A stretch of 60,000 nt of DNA from Antedon mediterranea (Eukaryota > Echinodermata > Crinoidea > Comatulida > Antedonidae). A program made the position numbers and the translations under genes. Below, one piece after another: positions 1-10,889 of the stretch. The stretch is from the NCBI RefSeq assembly GCF_964355755.1, contig NC_092671.1, positions 25,296,070 to 25,356,069 on the forward strand. The letters are read 5' to 3'. Positions within the stretch are counted from its first letter, which is position 1. Each line of letters starts with the position of its first letter. The notes under the pieces were generated by a model. It was given only the letters and a program-made list of their open reading frames with translations. It ran no database searches and was not told where the DNA came from.

Positions 1-423
1 GGGGGTACCGGTTTAGCCACCGGTGGCCTGACCCAGCAACAGGTAGTATTGGATTACATGTTACCAATAAATTAAAAATTTACAAGATCTAAAAATAAAT
101 ATTTCAGTGTAGGATAAATATTGATAACAAATTATTAGTCGAGAAATGTATCTGAAACGTCTTTTATTTTTATCTACTGAAGTATTTTATTAATATATGG
201 TAGCTATAAGCATACATTATGGGGAGATATGATATAAAGGATAACAATTAACAAAATGTGTTCTCTATTTTGCTCTTGTAATAACATTTTACCTTTTAAA
301 ACAATATTTAAAAAAAGAGACCATTATGATTCAATATTTTAAACATCAATATGGCTTGCCTTCCTTTTTTCAGAGTTTGATTTATATAATGATATATTAA
401 AATTATTAGTTAGACTTTCTTAC
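1..423. other. IBA57 intron 5 sequence, no gene seen
   Basis: AT-rich sequence with several pyrimidine-AG acceptor-like sites on the minus strand. None opens into IBA57-like sequence. The first 50 bases are more GC-rich, with an ACCGGT palindrome repeated twice, and I could not assign them. Confidence 0.5.
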
Positions 424-523
424 CTTGCAATATCTACAGGCATTAGTCGTTTTCTTATTACACCTGTGTAGTGAGTTCTTGCAGTTAATTCTTGCCCCAA
501 ATAACAACCTTTGCTGAAACTTA
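424..523 (-). CDS. IBA57: IBA57 exon 5 (KGCYLGQE signature)
   Basis: 100 nt from a TATTTTGCAG acceptor to a GCAAG|GTAAGA donor (phase 2). The product is [18 protein letters not shown] followed by [15 protein letters not shown]. This contains the YgfZ/IBA57 signature K-G-C-Y-x-G-Q-E. The next exon, expected to carry the C-terminal barrel, was not found in positions 1-423 and is presumed to lie outside the window. Confidence 0.92.
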
Positions 524-3500
524 CTGCAAAATATAGATGCAGACAAGGCAAAATCAATATAAAATATTGCAAAATGTGATATTAAGTTTAAAGAACAAAC
601 AAAAAGTTTGCTGAACACCAGTTTTTAAAAAGGAAGTAAAGTTGAGAATGTCTCAACTTTTCTGTTGTTACTATAATATAAATATAATATTATGTGTAAT
701 AACACAGGTATGTGGTACACCATGTGGTACACCATTCCTTAAAAGGTGCTGTAGAGTTTAGACTTTCTCAACACTATGGTCTGTTAGTGTTACATATCTA
801 CAAACTGTTTTCTGAAGTAATTTAATGCAATTCATAAAATGTACAGTGTTTATTTAAAGAAGAAATCCCCCTTTAGTTTGCAAAAGTAATCTAAAAAAGC
901 CTATTTCGAAAATGATTCAATATAAGTTGTTCACATTTAATTACTTGCCTCCATTCATAAAAGCTAAATTTGACTCGAGGGGAAATGAATCTCCAACAGG
1001 CATATCTGTAACCCCTTCACTGACTCCCCAGAGGTAACGACGTCTTCGGTAATCAGATTCATCAACAATATTGCAATTTGTAAATAATTCACTAACTGAA
1101 AATAAAAAAAGTTATTGAAAACATTGATGATCAGGCCTTAACATTGTTGCAAAGCTATAACATCAATCAATGATGATCAGGCCTAAACATTGTTGCAAAG
1201 CTATAACATTGATGATCAGGCCTAAACATTGTTGCAAAGCTATAACATTGATGATCAGGCCTAAACATTGTTGCAAAGCTATAACATTGATGATCAGGCC
1301 TAAACATTGTTGCAAAGCTATAACATTGATGATCAGGCCTAAACATTGTTGCAAAGCTATAACATTGATGATCAGGCCTAAACATTGTTGCAAAGCTATA
1401 ACATTGATGATCAGGCCTAAACATTGTTGCAAAGCTATAACATCAATCAATGAAACTTGAAAACTAGGGTTGGTAGGTCAGATGTTTGTTGACAATGTTC
1501 GTTAATGACAAAATGATTTCTTGTATAAAATACTTTTAAAAAGTAAAATAAAAGGCGCAATACAAAAATCATTACATTACATACAAATCATTTCGAAATA
1601 AACCTATCACTATTAGGCAGTGTTAAAAAAACTTGTTGAATAACAAACTAACATAAATATCCAAATATTACATTAAACATTATTTTTAGCATGTACTTAA
1701 TTTAAGTAGGTTCTTGCCATTTGATTGGATAATTGTTGGTCACATGAAAAGTAAACATAATGTGACATAGCACACTTAAGCATGCCTTGTCGTTATGTAA
1801 AATCGAATACTGCAATTTTGTTTTGCACGTTCCTTGTTGTTACACAGTGAGTGAGCAACCAGTATGTTGACTGATCACGTTCGATATTTTTGTTTTTCTT
1901 CTGTAATTCACCCACTTTTCGATCGATCAAATGGAAGACTCCTAACTTTTCAGCGAAAATACCGGATTTTCCCCAATTTGTATCAACGGAGTCTGGCAGA
2001 AATAGAATGACAATTAATGCAGCAACTATACAACGTCAGGCTAGGTATATAGCTAGCGTACGATGTTCGTCTGTTATCGATGTTTACCAGCTAGGCCTAC
2101 AAAACTAAGCCTAGCTAAGCTAGGCCTAAAGACCGTCCACGAGAGGTCATTCGCCGCGAGCTACTTAGGTAGTGCATTGTTTCTCACTTTTTATCTTAAT
2201 TTACCATAAAATGTAGATTTAAGACAAGGAATGACGTGGTTTAATGTTTTTAAAGTAAATATATGTATTATTTTTACAAAACGTCACAAATTGTAGGGGT
2301 CTTTAATTATGACAATTTGAAGGATATGGGTGCACAACAACAATATATGAAAATGTACTAAATTTCAAACATAATTCTCAAATCACCTTTATGATGTCAC
2401 CTACATCACTCTCATCTCAGTGTCTTCATTCAAATTCACAAAACCATGTTCATGCAAAAAGTAAAGATGGTATCATATGGTCACTTGAATTCTCTCATGC
2501 AATACCATCGCTTTGAAATTCTCCTTCAGACCGTGTCTGACCCATCATCCTTCTTAAAACGCATACCGAGTTGTCTTATTTTGTTTTTTTACTAGGGCAG
2601 GAAGCTAGAGTCTGGGACACATGATAAAGAAACAACTGGTACTAAGGTTCTATTAGACCAAACCCTGGTTAGCAATTAACTTAAGGCGTGTCCTTCAGCC
2701 TCATTTTTATTTTGTTTCTCTCGGTCTGTATTGTAAACTGTTTCACAATGTTACGCTATGAGGTTTCATTTAAAATATGATATTGGTTACCTTATATTTA
2801 AAAAAAATATTAACAGTTTAATTTCAATTACTCACTATTTTCTGATTGGTGCAATAGCAGACGTGAAGCAAAGCCTGATATTCTAGGGTCCAACACTACA
2901 ATAGACTTCTTGTCAACAAGATCAGGTTTTACTTCTGTCGTCTTACTGTTATACATTGCCCACGTTTCAGCTTCATCATATAAGGCTATATCCACCTATT
3001 GGGATGAGAAAAGAACATGTACTACTTGAATAAATGCTAGCACTTCTGATGTTTTAAAGAGCTTTAGTTTTAACACTCACTTTCTTAACCTGTGGTTAAT
3101 TGAAATTATGTTTAAGTATATTTAAAATGTTCAAAGTTGTATAGTGTAGTGTGTAGTGTATAATTAGCACTTGGTCAAATGTAAACAAATTCAATTAAAT
3201 TGATTGAAGGATGTAGACTGTAGCATAAATAAAATATTAATCTTGATAATTTCACATAAAAATAATTGAAAGTATAAGGGAATGTTCAGATCTACAGAGT
3301 AATGGGTAAGGTCAAATTTTAATTGTTCTAACAGAAAAATTCTTCAGACTATGAGGCCACCATAACATTAACAGGGGCTGAATTTGAAACAGAACACATA
3401 GGTACACCTTTACTAATCACAAAAGATGCAATGGCTTCTTTAAAGTGCATGTAGCATGTGTGCACAGTACATTTTTATGGTTTGGGTTGCCATGCTTCTG

Positions 3501-6500
3501 CACAATCGTGACGAATAATATAAATCCTAGTATTATGTATACACTTGATACAGGTATTTATTACAATACAAATTGCAATGTTTTTCGAATTTACATTCCA
3601 AAATGATGTAGAACATTATATACCCTCTCCTATTCAAAGGAAACAGTACGGAAATATATGTTTTTAACACAATGGCCAACCACTATTATTTAGGAGACAT
3701 TGGGTGTCTACTGTATGCTTTAATTGAGTGCCTTGTAAAATCTAACCTTTTTTCTAAGTCTGTACATTTTGAGATGTTTTTCTAGGCTTTTAGAAGTTTC
3801 TGTATCACATTCCAGGATGTAGCAGTCCTTATCACAATATCCGGGATCATGCCAATAGCATATAACATCATACAGAATACGCCCCTAGAAATATGTTTTC
3901 AAAATAAACAAATCACATCTTTAATATGTTGTTATAAACTTAAATTAACACCATGTGCAGTTGTCCAGATAGATGTTCGGAGGATGGATAGTACTCTGGA
4001 AGAAAGAGAAGTTTGTGAGAGTGAGAGTTAATTTGATAGATGTATGGAGTATAGTTGTCAAGAGGATAGTTGTCAAAGAGGATAGTTGTCTGAGAGAATA
4101 GTTGTTTGGAGGATGGTTATCTGGAGGATAGTTGTCTGAGAGGAGAGTTGTCTGAGAGGATACAGTAGTTGTTTGGATAGTTGTCTGAGAGGATAGTTTT
4201 CTGGAGGATAGTTGTCTGGAGGATAGTTGTCAAGAGGATAGTTGTCAAGAGGATAGTTGTCTGGGAGAATGGTTGTCTGGAGGATAGTTGTCAAGAGGAT
4301 GGTTGTCTGGAAGATAGTTGTCTGGAGGATAGTTGTCTGAGAGGATAGTTGTCTGAGAGGATAGTTGTTTGGAGGATGGTTGTCTGGAGGATGGTTGTCT
4401 GAGAGGATAGTTGTCAAGAGGATAGTTGTCTGGAGGATAGTTGTCTGAGAGGATGGTTGTCTGGAGGATAGTTGTCTGGAGGATAGTTGTCAAGAGGATG
4501 GTTGTCTGGAGGATAGTTGTCAAGAGGATGGTTGTCTGGAGGATAGTTGTCAAGAGGATACTTGTCAAGAGGATGGTTGTCTGGAGGATAGTTGTCAAGA
4601 GGATGGTTGTCTGGAGGATAGTTGTCAAGAGGATACTTGTCAAGAGGATGGTTGTCTGGAGGATAGTTGTCTGGAGGATAGTTGTCTGAGAGGATGGTTG
4701 TCTGGAGGATAGTTGTCTGGAGGATAGTTGTCAAGAGGATAGTTGTCAAGAGGATGGTTGTCTGAGAGGATAGTTGTTTGGAGGATGGTTGTCTGGAGGA
4801 TGGTTGTCTGAGAGGATAGTTGTCAAGAGGATAGTTGTCAAGAGGATAGTTGTCTGGAGGATAGTTGTCTGAGAGGATGGTTGTCTTGAGAGGATAGTTG
4901 TCTTGAGAGGATAGCTGTTGGAGAGGATAGTTGTCTAGAGGATAGTTGTCTGAGAGGATAGTTTTCTGGAGGATAGTTGTCTGGAGGATAGTTGTCAAGA
5001 GGATAGTTGTCAAGAGGATAGTTGTCTGGGAGAATGGTTGTCTGGAGGATAGTTGTCAAGAGGATGGTTGTCTGGAAGATAGTTGTCTGAGAGGATAGTT
5101 GTCTGAGAGGATAGTTGTCTGAGAGGATAGTTGTTTGGAGGATGGTTGTCTTGAGGATGGTTGTCTGAGAGGATAGTTGTCTGGAGGATGGTTGTCTGGG
5201 AGGATGGTTGTCTGGAGGATAGTTGTCTGGAGGATAGTTGTCTGGAGGATAGTTGTCAAGAGGATACTTGTCAAGAGGATACTTGTCAAGAGGATGGTTG
5301 TCTGGAGGATAGTTGTCTGGAGGATAGTTGTTTGGAGAATAGTTGTTTGGAGAATAGTTGTCTGGAGGATAGTTGTCTGGAGGATAGTTGTCAAGAGGAT
5401 GGTTGTCTGGAGGATGGTTGTCTGGAGGATAGTTGTCAAGAGGATGGTTGTCTGAAAGATAGTTGTCTGGAGGATAGTTGTCTGAGAGGATAGTTGTCTG
5501 AGAGGATGGTTGTCTGGAGGATGGTTGTCTGGAGGATGGTTGTCTGAGAGGATAGTTGTCAAGAGGATAGGTGTCTGGAGGATAGTTGTCTGAGAGGATG
5601 GTTGTCTTGAGAGGATAGTTGTCTTGAGAGGATAGCTGTTGGAGAGGATAGTTGTCTAGAGGATAGTTGTCGGAGAGGATACAGTAGTTGTCTGGAGGAT
5701 AGTTGTCAAGAGGATAGTTGTCTGGAGGATAGTTGTCTGGGAGAATGGTTGTCTGGAGGATAGTTGTCAAGAGGATGGTTGTCTGGAGGATAGTTGTCTG
5801 GAGGATAGTTGTCAGGAGGATAGTTGTCTGGAGGATAGTTGTCAAGAGGATAGTTGTCTGGAGGATGGTTGTTTGGAGGATAGTTGTCTAAGAGGATAGT
5901 TGTCTGGGGGGATAAATATCTGAGAGGATAGTTGTCTGGAGGATAGTTGTCTGAGAGGATAGTTGTCTTGAGAGGATAGTTGTCTTGAGAGGATAGTTGT
6001 CTTGAGAGGATAGATGTCTGAGAGGATAGATGTCTGAGAGGATAGATGTCTGAGAGGATAGTTGTCTAGAGGATAGTTGTCTGAAAGGATAGTTGTCTGA
6101 AAGGATAGTTGTCTGAGAGGATAATTGTCTGAGAGGATAGTTGTCTGAGAGGATAGTTGTTTGGAGGATGGTTGTCTTGAGGATGGTTGTCTGGAGGATA
6201 GTTGTCAAGAGGATAGTTGTCTGGGAGAATGGTTGTCAAGAGGATAGTTGTCTGGAGGATAGTTGTCTGGGAGAATGGTTGTCTGGAGGATAGTTGTCAA
6301 GAGGATGGTTGTCTGGAGGATAGTTGTCTGGAGGATAGTTGTCAAGAGGATAGTTGTCTGGAGGATGGTTGTTTGGAGGATAGTTGTCTAAGAGGATAGT
6401 TGTCTGGGGGGATAAATATCTGAGAGGATAGTTGTCTGGAGGATAGTTGTCTGAGAGGATAGTTGTCTTGAGAGGATAGTTGTCTTGAGAGGATAGATGT

Positions 6501-7186
6501 CTGAGAGGATAGATGTCTGAGAGGATAGATGTCTGAGAGGATAGATGTCTGAGAGGATAGATGTCTGAGAGGATAGATGTCTGAGAGGATAGTTGTCTAG
6601 AGGATAGTTGTCTGAGAGGATAGTTGTCTGAGAGGATAGTTGTCTGGAGGATTGTCTGATAGGATAATTGTCTGAGAGAGAGGATAGTTGTCTGAGAGGA
6701 TAGTCATTTGGCGTATAGCTGTCTGGAGGATACTGATAGTGATTTGGAAGTTTTCAAGAGGATAGTTTTTTCGATAGTTAGTCTCTGAGGAGATTTCTAG
6801 AGAATAATTATTTGGATACTTGTCCGGAAGACTGTTGTCTGGAGGGTAGTTGTCCAGAATTGTTGATATTAGTTTTCCGAAGGATAATAAAAATGCGCAA
6901 CAATTACCTGATTATTAAGAAACATAGTATATAATGCTCTATGTTCATCTGTTAGTAGTTCTATATCATTAGTTGTAAGTCCTTGTAAGAGATCCTTTGC
7001 ATCTCGTCCAGATACTCGTACCAATGAACGTCCATTTAGTTTAGCACAACTAAAAAGATCAGCTTTTTGTGAAATACCGCTTGTTTGTACAGCTCTCAAT
7101 AAATTCATAAAGAAAGACTTTTGAAAAAGCTGTGAATTGTTTAGTAGTGAGAGCATTCTCACACTGGTTTGCAGATGTCTCCTCAT
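424..7186 (-). CDS. IBA57: IBA57 homologue, mitochondrial iron-sulfur cluster assembly factor (spliced, 3' end outside window)
   Basis: Five exons, join(7186..6908, 3884..3747, 2995..2836, 1095..949, 523..424) on the minus strand, keep one reading frame and give about 274 residues. Family members have about 350, so a last exon of roughly 80 residues should lie beyond position 1. IBA57 is a YgfZ/GcvT-fold protein that works with ISCA1/ISCA2 in late-stage 4Fe-4S cluster assembly in the mitochondrial matrix. What I see: an Arg-rich, acid-free N-terminus suited to mitochondrial import, [20 protein letters not shown] (the N-terminal folate-fold motif), [29 protein letters not shown]-like [12 protein letters not shown], and the family signature [13 protein letters not shown] with its conserved Cys. 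Junction phases agree at every splice site. Introns 1 and 3 hold large minisatellites. Identity rests on motif order; the C-terminal domain was not seen. Confidence 0.92.
949..1095 (-). CDS. IBA57: IBA57 exon 4, with a GC-AG donor
   Basis: 147 nt from a TTTTCAG acceptor. The product includes [18 protein letters not shown] and [12 protein letters not shown], the family block before the catalytic-site-like KGC motif. The 3' splice donor reads GGAG|GCAAGT, the canonical form of the rare GC-AG intron class. Phase 1 joins correctly to exon 5, restoring [10 protein letters not shown]. Confidence 0.9.
1120..1452. repeat. 39-bp minisatellite in IBA57 intron 3
   Basis: Eight copies of a 39-bp unit (AACATTGATGATCAGGCCTA plus ATTGTTGCAAAGCTAT-like remainder). 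The unit word GATGATCAGG starts at 1126, 1172, 1211, 1250, 1289, 1328, 1367 and 1406. Seven copies are near identical; the first has TTAAC for TAAAC. The words ATAACATCAATCAATGA close both the first unit and the array. Because 39 is a multiple of three, open frames run through it on both strands; these are not genes. Confidence 0.95.
1886..2298. mobile_element. Truncated copy of the 26.5-kb piggyBac-like MITE
   Basis: From TTTTTCTTCTGTAATTC to GTAGGGGTCTTTAA this matches 26585-27025 closely, with small indels. Shared blocks include CCACTTTTCGATCGATC, AGGCTAGGTATATAGCTAGC and CTACTTAGGTAGTGCATTG. The left end of the other copy is absent here and the right terminus is altered. It lies in IBA57 intron 3. 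The short open frame across it is part of the repeat. Confidence 0.85.
2836..2995 (-). CDS. IBA57: IBA57 exon 3
   Basis: 160 nt from a CCAATAG acceptor (phase 0) to an AATA|GTGAGT donor (phase 1). The product begins [18 protein letters not shown], equivalent to the KVxVEPxxxxxVWAV strand, and includes [16 protein letters not shown], equivalent to the DPRxxxxGWRLL motif. Confidence 0.88.
3747..3884 (-). CDS. IBA57: IBA57 exon 2
   Basis: 46 codons between a TTTCTAG acceptor and an AAG|GTTAGA donor, both phase 0. The product runs [11 protein letters not shown] ... YILECDTE ... [13 protein letters not shown], matching the family block GRxLYDVxxY / LLECD / LxKHLxxYxxRxKV. No open-frame call of usable length covers it, so it is visible only by homology. 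Confidence 0.9.
4040..6860. repeat. Large 15-17-bp minisatellite in IBA57 intron 1
   Basis: About 2.8 kb of GGATAGTTGTCTGGA-type units in 15-, 16- and 17-bp variants, roughly 180 copies. Variants include GATAGTTGTCAAGAG, GATGGTTGTCTGGAG, GATAGTTGTCTGAGAG, GATACTTGTCAAGAG and GATAGATGTCTGAGAG. The plus strand is almost free of long C tracts and rich in G and T, so the gene's sense strand is C/A-rich. Blocks of variants recur: the TTGAGAGGATAGCTGTTGG block at 4890 and 5612, the GGGGGGATAAATATC block at 5906 and 6406. The array decays after about 6650. Open frames here (TTILQ and NYPPD repeats) are artefacts of the 15-bp unit. Confidence 0.95.
6908..7186 (-). CDS. IBA57: IBA57 exon 1
   Basis: 93 codons from the ATG at 7186 to the CAG|GTAATT donor (phase 0). 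It starts [12 protein letters not shown], a basic amphipathic presequence, and the mature part begins near [15 protein letters not shown]. It ends [11 protein letters not shown], matching the RAxYxxFLNxQ step before GRxLYD in the family. The ATG is the first in this open frame. Reading past the donor gives only a short non-homologous tail to a stop near 6869. Confidence 0.92.
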
Positions 7187-8803
7187 GCTAATAGTACTAA
7201 GTGTTTTAATTCTTTAAATATACGAATAAATAATTTCATTTGCAATCAAATTTCAATCTAAAAGATAAAAAAATTGTTTAAAAAATACATTTTACATTTC
7301 AAAAATACATAGGCTTAGCTAGGGTCGGCATGTAGTTTATGTAAGAATTAATATTATCTAGACTGCAACAACATTGTGTTAATTATAATAAATGTATTGT
7401 AACTTGTTGAATTAAATTATTTTATTAAAACTAGTTATTAATTAATACAATTAATATAGGCCTCACAAATGTGTGTATCACATCATCATCGTGAAGCCGC
7501 ACGATTTTCTGGAACTTTAAAAAACTTTGTACTGTGAAATCATTCGTAGTCCGGCGGCATTGTATCACAGTGTCAGTGTTGTCGTGACATCGTCTAGTAC
7601 ATCTAGGAGCACAACAGGGCTCCGGAAATAAGTAAGAAAGAAAGTATAAGTTATGAAACGACCTGTTTTGTAAATTAAAAAAATAACTTTGACTTTCATC
7701 AGTAAAAGTTTTCGATCAAAACATAGCTCATAATGCCACACGCTTGTTTGGCTACTCTGTATGCATAATCATAAAACTTCCTCGCAATCTGTGTGAAAAC
7801 ACCTTTTCAACTGTGACGAGTTGTAAACAATTTTAATTAGCATCATGCATAATGCATACTCGTGGTTTAAAATCTTTGTTTACTTTCACTCGTGACGATT
7901 TTCCAGACGAAATGTAATCAAATTAATTTACCTGTTAATTACGTAAACTTGATGTTTTTGCCTCGAATTAAACTTAAAGTGAATAAATTTAATATTAATT
8001 TGATATGGCCAATTTAAATTTAGAATATTTTTATTTTATTTTTTGTGTTTCAAGAGACAATACATCTTTAAGAATTAATATGTTGTAAGATGTAAATGAA
8101 ACACTGGTAAATAAATGTTAGAAATGTCTTTGCGTGTGTAAAATCTTACCTAATAAAATGTATACTGTATTAGTAAAACACCACTACTTAATTGGAATTA
8201 TGTAAAGGTACACTGTATATTGAAGTTGTTGCGCCGAATTAATGAACAGGTGCACCATACAACAGAGTTGTTTTTGCTGAGGATTTGGGCAATTTCGTTG
8301 ACCCGAAAAATGTATTTATTTTTCGTTAGTTTGTGAGTTAGTGCCCAATGTTTAACTGACTGGCATTTTTATTCGTATTATTACTCATTTTGTTTGTATA
8401 TTGATATTCTGTGCATGTGAAAATATGTTAAATGACTCAATTGTATGTCGCCGCAACTTACTTATTTTATTAGTTTTATGTTGGGTCTGTGTTCGTTTTA
8501 TTTATGCACATGTGTTCTGAAGACCCTTGAACTTCGTGACAAAACATTGAATTACTCCTGTATTGTATTAAAAACCAAACAAGAAGAAGACGACAAAGTT
8601 TGATTAAATTTGTTTTTTCTTATCATTATTTTTTTTTTCTTGATTCTGCTTGTAATGTATTGATGTGCGAGTTCCCGATATTCCTCTTTGTTCCTTAGGT
8701 CACCTACGCAATAGAAGGAAAAACATTTTAATTAAATTTCTTTTTTTTTCTTAGCATTTCTTTTTTCATAGCCAAACTATTATTTAATACTGTACTAAGA
8801 CTA
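7187..8803. promoter_or_regulatory. IBA57 upstream and intergenic sequence
   Basis: AT-rich DNA directly 5' of the IBA57 start codon. A modest CpG-bearing patch at about 7490-7640 could be its promoter. I see no TATA box that I would trust, and no coding exon on either strand. T-rich tracts dominate 8590-8760. Confidence 0.3.
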
Positions 8804-9460
8804 AAGGGTATTTAACTGTGTCACTGACAGTTGAATTCGTTTTTCGCCAAGACTATCACGACGAAGTATCGCTGCCATTTCCTTGGATCGACTATGGAAT
8901 CTCTAACAGTGGTGGTGGGCTTGTTCTCTGATAGACTTGTAATTTCGTTTTATATATCAATGTATAATTGCAATTTCCGGGGACCTAGCAGCTCTATTTT
9001 TCAAAATTTTCTTACAGATCAGACCATGGATATCTCGCGCATTTACAATTTTTGCACCCCCAGACAGCAACCTGCCTACGTCTCTGCGATTATAACGATA
9101 TACCTCTTGGCCCATGGGTACGTTCGCGTATATTTTCTATGTCAGGCATATTGAACTTTAAAAACTTCATTTTTAAATTTGAAAGAATGGATTTACAGTC
9201 ATCGTACTACCGGACCTCTTGCAATGTGCTTTTCACACAGTATTTTATTTATGTACCATACAAAATTGAAAAAATTGGCTACCCTAAATCTGATTAAAAC
9301 TGCCTCAAATTACGCTATAACGCGTTGCTTCCGGGGGCTCCCCCCCCCCTGGCCCCCAGCCAAGTGATGCTCGCTTCACTCGCATAGCCCCCCCTCCCCC
9401 CCCCCGTCGGGGAATTTAGCCCCCGCGTCGGAAAGATCCTGGCGCAACCCCTGATCTCTA
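8804..9460. repeat. Dispersed repeat shared with 56.4 kb
   Basis: AAGGGTATTTAACTG followed by TTCGTTTTTCGCCAAGAC and CTATGGAATCTCTAACAGTG occurs here (8804-8915) and at 56439-56533 with near identity. This copy has a short insertion after TTTAACTG. The far end (9330-9460) has C-runs and GTCGGGGAA words, like the flanks at 56.3 and 56.6 kb, so the whole block may be one element. Three overlapping open frames across 8831-9367 do not resemble known proteins and I regard them as repeat sequence. Confidence 0.7.
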
Positions 9461-9749
9461 ACTATTTCGTCCAGCAGACTAATTAAATACAATTAAACTG
9501 GAAACAACAACTCTAATAAATGCAAATTGTAGTAGAATAAAGTTAAGAAACACTGTTGTAATAGTAATAAAAATACTGTACAACAAAGCATGCGATGCTT
9601 TAAAAACAATAGCATGGTCTAATAGTAATACTGTATAGGCCTATACATGAATGGCGCGCCATAGAAATCTGTTGTGGACGAAACTGTCTGTACTGTGGCC
9701 GAAACGGTCATATGCCGACCAGACGAAGCAGCATAGCCTACAGTCAGAC

Positions 9750-10000
9750 AGTACAATACAGTCTACAGACAGTAGCTAGGGCCTAGGCTAGGCCTACTAG
9801 GCTAACCAAGATCCAAGCTAGGCCCTACTAGCCTAGTACTACTACTTACAGTATTACTAGGAGGACTAGGCCTAGGTATGCCTAGCTAGGGGCCTAGCCT
9901 AGGCAGGCCTATTTTTATTTAGTATTTTGATCCTAGGCCTAGGCTACTGCTGGCCTAGCTAGGCCTGGCTAGGCCTAGCCTAGTTAATTTAATTTGTCAC
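9750..10000. repeat. AGGCCTA / CCTAGGC-rich low-complexity block
   Basis: Dense overlapping palindromic words (TAGGCCTA, CCTAGGC, GCTAGGC) over about 250 bp. This is the strongest concentration of a word that also occurs scattered through the window. Confidence 0.85.
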
Positions 10001-10885
10001 TTTTATGCAGTTAATAAACAATTAGTTAGGATAAAGATATAAATTACTGCGTGTATTTTGTGTAGGAGTCAAAAACGAGCACCACCTACTTTCTGCTGTT
10101 GATGCAAAATTTAACTGCCGCGTGCTGCTGCAGCAAAGTTTACGTCAAAGATCTTATGTTTACGTGCAACTTTTGGCAAAGATTGTATAGCGCCGCTATA
10201 CAACCTTTGCTTTGGTGGTGCGCGCTGCTACATTACATAGCTAACTGCTGCCGCTGGCCGGCCGTGTGTCGTGCATGCTGTCTGTCTGCTACTGAATGTC
10301 GCCCTCTATTTTCGTTGATATCGGAACTTTTTTGTAACTATTATAAGCTGTGTTGTAGTAGGCCTACCCTCCCTTTCAAAAAACCGTCAGAGGTCAGTGA
10401 GTCGTCGACTAGGGTCTGTTTCAGAAATGATTGAAAGTTGTCTTTTTATATTTTTCCATTAAGTAGGAAATGCAACAAATATATCTTTACCAGGAAAATC
10501 ACAATGATCAACGTTTGAATGACTTTCAACTGGTTATACGCAACTACCTTGTAAACGAATGGAAATTCCACTCTTTGTTAAGATAAGAGTGAAACTTTCG
10601 CTCAAATGAGGGAGGGAGATGTAACGCTCTAAGAGCACTCACTGGTTAATCAAAATCATGTGAAATAATTTAAGTAACTTTTACTCTTTTCAGAGCCTGG
10701 CTCTGATATATTAATCACACTCCTAAAAGAGTGAATTTTACGTTAAATTCTATTAGCGTAAATTGTGAAAATACACTCCTTTAGATTGAATGTTCACTCT
10801 TTGGAGGACTGTGCTTAAGAACTACCCAAATAGAATAAATTCTGTTGTTGATATTTTACGCATTTTGTACAGGCCTGATACTTTA
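10001..10885. other. Unassigned, mixed composition
   Basis: A moderately GC-rich patch at 10080-10420 includes a hairpin (AAGATTGTATAGCGC opposite GCTATACAACCTTT at 10180-10210). It is open for 111 codons with a Cys/Leu-rich product unlike any family I know. The remainder is AT-rich. No gene is supported. Confidence 0.4.
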
Positions 10886-10889
10886 TATT

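Noticed and set aside
406-618. 70-codon minus-strand frame
   Set aside because: It is the wrong frame over IBA57 exon 5; the correct frame reads KGCYLGQE between clear splice sites.
1163-1460. Regular 39-bp array that could look like a CRISPR or a repeat protein
   Set aside because: There are no unique spacers, the units are directly contiguous, and the host is a eukaryote. It is a minisatellite.
4073-6399. Long open frames on both strands with TTILQ, NYPPD and VWRIVV repeats
   Set aside because: They arise from the 15-bp minisatellite period, have no start context or domains, and lie within IBA57 intron 1.
10099-10434. 111-codon Cys/Leu-rich plus-strand frame
   Set aside because: No recognisable motif, no splice or start support, and it includes a DNA hairpin. 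Probably a chance opening in a less AT-rich patch.
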